From positions 5,580,001 through 5,644,000 of the forward strand of contig PUFA01000116.1 in assembly GCA_003508835.1 (NCBI GenBank): a stretch of DNA of 64,000 nucleotides. The letters are read 5' to 3'. Under the pieces are notes generated by a model. It was not told the DNA's origin. It searched no databases and saw only the letters and a list, made by a program, of their open reading frames with translations. This DNA is from Eonycteris spelaea (taxonomy: Eukaryota; Chordata; Mammalia; Chiroptera; Pteropodidae). Below, in pieces: positions 58,280 through 64,000 of this stretch. The first letter of the stretch is position 1. Each line of letters begins with the position of its first letter. The translations under genes and the position numbers were made by a program.

Positions 58280-58740
58280 TTTTTCAAGGCCCCTTCCCTT
58301 CCGACTTGCATGAAATTCAGCCAAGGGGAAGAGGGCGGAAGTGGAGGGAAGCTGGGGTGTTTTCCTTCTGTCTCTGCTTCAAGTGGCACCTCCAGTGGCA
58401 GCTGTGCCTCCTCTGTGGCTGCAGCTCCCACTGGCCAGCTCTTCCCCCTGCGGCCCTGGTTTGCTGATCAGGCCGAGCGCGATTCCATCTTCTGCTGGGC
58501 GGCCGCAGCTCCAAGGCTCTGGCAATACCCGCTCCTCTCTGTCTGCAGCCTTAAGGGTTGTAGTTAGTAGCTTTTTGCTGTTGACAATTTGGGGATTGCC
58601 TCATTGTCCCCCCACCCATATGGCTTCTCAATTCTTCTATCAACTGTATATCCAATCATGTATTAAATGTCCTCTGTTAGGAATACCTAGAGTCGTTTTA
58701 TCTTCCTGGGAGAACTCTAATTGTTAAAACACTCTCATGA
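58280..58740 (+). mobile_element. unclassified LTR/LINE-like repeat
   Basis: The segment 'cagctccaaggctctggcaa', 'ttgtagttagtagctttttg', 'gaatacctagagtcgtttta' resembles the 3' end of a dispersed mammalian repeat whose family I cannot name. Overlapping open frames (126-128 codons) are in its GC-rich half and lack domains. Confidence 0.4.
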
Positions 58741-58744
58741 AAAT

Positions 58745-59560
58745 AATGCCAAATTGGACAGTTTGAACAAGGATATCCAGGTCTCTGGGTGAACCAGCCA
58801 GCATTATAGAACAACACAGCAGTCTGAAATCTACTTCTTTTCACATCATGCTAGTTGTTGGGTGTCGGGTTGCCATATGGTGCAATGTATAGAAAGTCAT
58901 TCACATCCTAGTCCATGTAATTGGCAATCCCTAGCTCACAACGCAGCTCACAATGCAGTCATCTGTATCTAACCACCCTGGGCGAGTAGATGTTAACCTC
59001 ATTTTTCTTGGACAGTGATATCTGTTCATTAGTAAGGCTAGAATCAACTCTGAAAGACAGAAAAAAAAAAAAAACAAACACACGAATGTAGCCTAAAGAA
59101 AACAGTAATTTTCTCATAGAAAAGCAGTCTGTAGGGACACGGTTCGGAGCTGGCATGGCCGCTTGTTGCCATGAAGTCCACAGCCACACAGGCCCTGGAT
59201 TCCTTCCAGATCACCAGTTTGCCACCCCTCCAGTGCAGACCTTGTCCTTATCAACCAGGAAGCGCACGCCTGCCGGGCAGCAGAGTGGAGCAAGGGATAA
59301 GAAAAATGGAGAGGCAGTGGGAGAATGCCAACTATCTCCTAAGAGATTCCAAGTAGCTACGAGCCGACACATCTGCTTCCATCACTTTTGCTAGAACTTT
59401 CAGGAGTGGGGATGGGTAAGCTTAGGTTGTTCTGTCTGTGGGCCGTAGTTGTCTTCAAGGGGAGAGAGGAGCATTTCATAAGTCGATGTTGATATTTTAG
59501 CCTTAAACGTATAGAAACTTCTAAGGCCCCAGAGAAGGAAAAAATGAGACTAAATCAGAA
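58745..59560. other. unassigned sequence
   Basis: Nothing recognised. Confidence 0.4.
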
Positions 59561-59564
59561 GCCT

Positions 59565-59715
59565 AGAATCATAAGCTTCAGGACTAGATTTTGCAGACTG
59601 GACACTTAGATTTAAAAAAAAAATCACACAGCTAGCTTATTAAAGTTGTGAGAGTGAAAACCATTTTTTCTGATTCCTAGTTCGGGGACCTCTTCACGCC
59701 ATGTCGCCTCGCAGA
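59565..59715 (-). mobile_element. MIR-like SINE fragment
   Basis: Reverse-complement MIR pattern on plus: 'aatcacacagctagcttatt', then 'ttctgattcctagttcgggg', then 'catgtcgcctc'. Confidence 0.55.
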
Positions 59716-59784
59716 GAGGGTCGTCCTTCTCCCTGAGGCATGTTGAATGACCATAGCTGCGAATCCTTGGCAGTTCCACTCCTC

Positions 59785-60205
59785 AAGTGGTGGAGTTTAT
59801 TTTTCTACTCCTTGAATCTGGGCTGGCCGTGAGACTCGCCCTGTCCCATAGAATAGAGCAGGAGTGAAGTCCGTATCTCAAGCCTAGGTCTTTAGAGCCC
59901 TGTATCTTCCACTCTTGCTCTCTTGGAATGAAGTTGCGTGGGAACAAGCCTGCGCTAGCCTCTGGAGGGGCCCCCGTGGAGATCTGAGGCACCTTGGCCA
60001 ACAGTTCCAGCCAACCACCGAACATGTGAGACCACGCTGGACCAGGCAGCCCTGAGTTGGCACGCCATTTGAAACCAAACCCGTAAATGAGCCCGGCTGA
60101 CACTTAAGCTGCATTTAATTTGTCAAGCCATAGAATGGAGAGCCAAAAAAATTTTTTTTAAGACACTAAATTTTGGGGTTGTTTATTATGGAGCAGTAAA
60201 TGACT
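59785..60205 (+). mobile_element. MLT1 (ERVL-MaLR) LTR
   Basis: Starts 'ctccttgaatctgggctggc' and 'cccatagaatagagcaggag', and ends 'aagacactaaattttggggt' and 'tgtttattatggagcagtaa'. This is the full order of a solo MLT1 LTR. Confidence 0.85.
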
Positions 60206-60344
60206 GGTAGGTACACTTCCAAACAAGTCAATTATATTTCTCGGTTTTTTAAAGCTCCACGGAGGAAGGCCACACACCTTGTCCCATTCTTTGTTTCTTG
60301 TTGTTCCAAGAGGGAAAATCGTGGTTCGTCAATCCTTTATGAAC

Positions 60345-60600
60345 ATAGAATACCTGCTGAACATTAAAGAGGATCATCCAGTGCTAACTGCTTTATAACA
60401 TTTGTGTTAATAAGCTTGATTTCATTGACATCATGTTTAAGTATTATCCTTTCATTTTTCACGTGATGAAATGGATGAAGTTCCTTGTCCCTGGTCATAA
60501 AGTTAATGTCCCTGGTTTAATAATGGAGCTAGACTCAGCAAGGCGCAGATTTGTCTTTATTCTTTCTTACAACTATCCCTGCAAAACCTGCTCTATCAGC
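60345..60600 (-). mobile_element. MIR SINE
   Basis: Degenerate reverse-complement MIR: 'gtgctaactgctttataaca', then 'gttccttgtccctggtcata', then 'ggagctagactcagcaaggc'. Confidence 0.55.
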
Positions 60601-60604
60601 TTGT

Positions 60605-61425
60605 TCACCGTCTCTGAGTGAGATCTTGGGCGAGTCCATCCACGAGCATTTCCAGTTACTGTCTATAAAAAGAGGTTTTCCAGTCAGTCCCACGTGGTAG
60701 AAGGGTGGTCTACAACCAATGAACCAATGCTTTGGGTCATCGAGTCTTTCAAGGTTTCTTTTCTTCCTCAGTTTGCATTTGTCTCATGCAGGTCATGGTC
60801 AGAATCTTCTCTTTCTTTCCTCATCTCCTTTCTGACTTACAACTGGCTACATCTTCACCTGGCTTACCATTTTGAATTTTGCCTTAGTTTTTTCTTCCAA
60901 GGGTGTGTGTTCAGCCTCTTCCTTCCGGGTCGCCTCTCTCTGGTGGGAAGCCCTGCGGCATGTACGTTTCAGGTCAGCTCATGACAGCTCCCTCCGCCGG
61001 ATCCGTAGACTGCAGGAAGCGCATGGAAGGCGCACACCTATCGTGGTGCATCTTGAGTCCAGTGCTGCACTACCTCAGGGCAGGCACCAGCCGGAGTCTC
61101 GCATCTTTATAATTTTCAGACATACGTGTCCTACTTCCTGATACGCAGGCTTCCCAAATTATTCTCATTTGGCTCCAAGTGAGTAGTAAATGCAGTTCGC
61201 AGTGTGAGAAAGGAAACCACAGGACCCCCAAACTCTCTTTAAAGAAGCTCCTGTTCTCCACGTCTTCAACCTTTTTTGCAAATTCTTAACCTTCTCTTGT
61301 ATCCCACTGAGATGCGAGGCAAACCAAGAAAGTGGAAAAACCAGGTTCCATTCTCGCATCCTTTACTTCACAGATGATCCGATTCTATTGTATTGCTCTT
61401 GGAAACTCTAGAACAGCATAAATAA
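60605..61425. other. unassigned sequence
   Basis: Nothing recognised. Confidence 0.4.
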
Positions 61426-61429
61426 ACAC

Positions 61430-61690
61430 ATGCAAGTGATGATACCCATCATTTGTTGTTGGCCTACCATATGCAAGGTGATATATGAAACATGCATTAC
61501 CCTCTTTAGTCTGTACACTAACCTGTCAAAGAAGGTATGATTATTCGTTTTTACAGATGAGGAAATTGAGGGTACGAATTGATTAAGAGACTTTCCCAAG
61601 ATCATGGGATTAGTAACTGGTGGAACCCAGATTCAAATCAAGTCCAGGCTGTCTATATCTAAAATCCCTGCCTTACACTAGAACACGCAT
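61430..61690 (-). mobile_element. MIR SINE, near full length
   Basis: Clear reverse-complement MIR: 'gttggcctaccatatgcaag', then 'ttttacagatgaggaaattg', then 'actggtggaacccagattca'. Confidence 0.85.
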
Positions 61691-61694
61691 TTCT

Positions 61695-63085
61695 ATCTGT
61701 GAAATACACTAGTGTCTTTTCTAAGGCCATCAGGTGAAGAATGGTGTCATCGAGACCAACACAGAGGGCAGGAGGAGGTTCGGCCACAGGGTAGATGTGG
61801 CCCATGAGATGTGGACACCCCTGACTGCCCAGCTGTTGCGAAGGGGAGAGGGAGCAAAGGCCAAAACTGTCTTAACAGTCCCGGGAAGAGGTAGACATTT
61901 GAAAATAAAGGACATAGGAAATTACAACTACGGAAGCAATATTTTCTAGATGAGGCTGTGTGTGTGTGTGTTCGAGTAGAAGTATAGGAATTAAAGAATT
62001 GAATTTGAGTAGGAGCAGGGAGGAAGAGAAGGAAAGAGAATAGCTTCCCAGGTTGGAGATATGAGTCTGATTCTCAATTTCAGTTTAGAGTAAGCTTGCC
62101 CTGTTGTGTGACAACACAATCAATCAGTAACTGATAAATGCCAACAGACGCCCTAACTTAAGAATCAGGGCAATAGGCCAGCCAAAGGTATAAATCTTTG
62201 GACTCCAAAGAGACCACATACAGTTAATAACCAACTATGCAAATTTCTCCATGCTCTATTATTAGGTATCTTCTTCCTGGGCCTTGTTTTCTTGCCAACT
62301 CCTGATAGCGTCATTTCATATCTAGTTCTTGAACCCCATACATCTTGTCTAAACTCAGCTTTGAGTTTTGAATTTTTCTGTTCATGTACCAAAAAGATAT
62401 CTACCTCCTGTAATCTCTGTTTATGGTCCACCTAGGGTATTAGCCAGCTAGTGTTGGAGACTGAGAATAAAGGTCTATCCGTATGGAGCTGGAATATAGG
62501 AAGTTACCTGAGCCTGCCAGGATTTGAAGACCCAAGGCATGAATTTAATGAAAAACCCTTAGAGTGTATATAAGCCTAAATCCATGTGAGCAAGCTCAGG
62601 TACCAACTCAAGGAGAAAGAATAGGCCAGCGAGAGTGGGTAGAACCAAGAGTCCAAGCATAACCAGAAAGAAATTAAGTGGTCAAGGTCAATGTTAAAAT
62701 GATTGAATTTTGGAACTATTTTTCTGCAAAAGTAGGGTGGAATTTTGACTATTTACATGAATGGAAATGCTGGTTTAAGGTTCATAGATAGGGAATACCA
62801 CATTGCCATGTGGCCGGAGATGCCCTGCAATGCTTGAGGGCACATGAAACAAGGACCACCGTTTATGTCGCATAACTGTTTGTGGGCGTTCCTCATGAAG
62901 AAGGCTGACCCAGTTGGGTTTCTGCCATTTCTTTCTTATGTCTATTTCTGCTGGTCTCATATGGGATGCCAGTATTTCTGCCACCACACAGGTGGACCAA
63001 ACTCTCCCTCTAGCTAGAGAGTGTATGAGGTTTTCAATAAAGTGGGTGTGACTGGTTTGGGTTTATTATTTAACAACTAACTATT
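61695..63085. other. unassigned sequence
   Basis: No recognised gene. Sequence at 62.8-63.06 kb may be LTR-like ('ttttcaataaagtgggtgtg'), but this is not secure. Confidence 0.4.
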
Positions 63086-63089
63086 CACT

Positions 63090-63520
63090 ACCCTTCCCCT
63101 CCCACTATGAGCAAACACTTCTTGTCCTTTGATGTTGAGCTTGGCCACATGACTTACTTTGGCCAATGGAACATTACTAAACATGACAAAAATGAAAACT
63201 TGAGTCTTAAAAAATTGCTTTCATTGTTTGGCCTGAATCTTGCTCTCAGGTGGTCTTTTATGGGAAAATGTGATTTTCTTAGCTTCTGCTCCTTCAGCCT
63301 GAGTCCCTGAACAAATTCATATATGGCAGACCTGCACAAAGCTATGCACTAGATTCAAGCCATCCAAATGCAACCTGAAGCACAAACGAACACAGTCTAT
63401 GTCAGCCGGACAGCAGTCAACAGACAGATCTTTGGATATGAGAATCAATACTTATTTTGTAACCACTGAGTTTTGAGCAGTTTGTTATAAAGTATTATTA
63501 TTATTACTAAGACAGTGGGC
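63090..63520 (+). mobile_element. MLT1 (ERVL-MaLR) LTR
   Basis: 'gagcttggccacatgactta', 'ctttggccaatggaacatta', and the end 'aaccactgagttttgagcag', 'tttgttataaagtattatta' match an MLT1 LTR. Confidence 0.8.
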
Positions 63521-63524
63521 TTAG

Positions 63525-64000
63525 CAAGACCTTATGCAAATTCCTTTTGAGGATACATACATCGAATTGACACCTGTGTTGATGGGAGTTGCCTGTGTCC
63601 AGAGTGTCACCCTGGATGCATATTAGGTTGGGAAGAAGGGAGTAGCAGCATGGAAAAAATATCAAGAAAAATAAAGAACAATGATCCTTCTTTTGAGATG
63701 TGTCAACATGAACACATTTAAACTTCAGTCTTTGGGGCATTACCTTCAAGTTTTTGCCAATCCATTATTATCCATTTAATATTTTTTGATGGCCTTACTA
63801 ATTTAATTAAACAGAGATTACATATTTTTGTTCTCATGTCTATAAAAGGTTTATGTGAGAGAAAAAATATTAAACACAATCCTTTTACTTATTGATTTTC
63901 TTTCAGAAACCATGATTCTTCCTGCGCAAAGGTGATCCCCAACTCTTAATATGGCTTCCTTTGGGAAAGCAGTTGATACGTCCCCAGGTTTGCCCTAGTG
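63525..64000. other. unassigned sequence at window end
   Basis: Nothing recognised; AT-rich from about 63770 to 63900. Confidence 0.4.

Noticed and set aside
59785..63520. The two plus-strand MLT1 LTRs as the ends of one provirus
   Set aside because: Sequence between them contains separate MIR insertions and no MaLR internal region; more likely two solo LTRs.
1..64000. Exons of neighbours expected from human synteny (PIP, KEL, TAS2R39/40, TRPV5/6)
   Set aside because: Looked for by characteristic protein text and splice context; none found, so they presumably lie outside the window.
1..64000. A new multi-gene or defence-like system
   Set aside because: No clustered intact genes of any kind; the coding content is three degraded olfactory receptors plus transposon debris.

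Overview
This is non-coding-rich mammalian nuclear DNA. It holds three olfactory receptor (OR) loci, all visibly damaged, set among ancient interspersed repeats: L2, MIR, MER5-type hAT elements, MLT1/MaLR LTRs and old L1 fragments. There are no operons, CRISPR arrays or prokaryotic gene density. The best clue to the host is a SINE at 13638-13869 derived from 5S rRNA and flanked by a perfect 14-bp target-site duplication. 5S-derived SINEs of this kind are known from fruit bats (Pteropodidae). L1 3' ends at 35.6 and 43.2 kb also look like those common in bats. I infer a bat, probably a pteropodid; this is an inference and not proven.

Layout. 0-14 kb has L1/L2/MIR/MER5 fragments, CA/TG microsatellites, an L2 carrying a three-copy 34-bp tandem repeat, a TAGA microsatellite and the 5S SINE. 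14.1-14.3 kb (+) is a C-terminal OR relic. 20.0-20.7 kb (-) is an OR6V1-like receptor that has lost its N-terminal third. 22.4-25.0 kb is L1. 25.8-28.8 kb (+) is an OR9A2-like receptor, complete except for a one-base frameshift in the first membrane segment, with a plausible upstream promoter and 5' exon. 30.7-36 kb has a MaLR LTR, MIR and L1. 37.4-38.8 kb resembles an old ERVL-type internal region. 40-42 kb is poor in recognisable repeats and holds CTCF-like and RFX X-box motifs. 43-58 kb is mostly L1, L2 and LTR debris. 58-64 kb has MIR and two MLT1 LTRs.

The inverted OR9A2/OR6V1 pair, with a third OR relic beyond OR6V1, matches my recollection of the human 7q34 segment between KEL and PIP (OR9A2, OR6V1, OR6W1P). 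I see no exons of KEL, PIP or TAS2R genes inside the window.

I found no intact protein-coding gene and no evidence of a new multi-gene system. The noteworthy signals are the apparent loss of all three local ORs, the 5S-derived SINE, and a few candidate regulatory motifs. All repeat-family calls are by eye, so boundaries are approximate by tens of bases.
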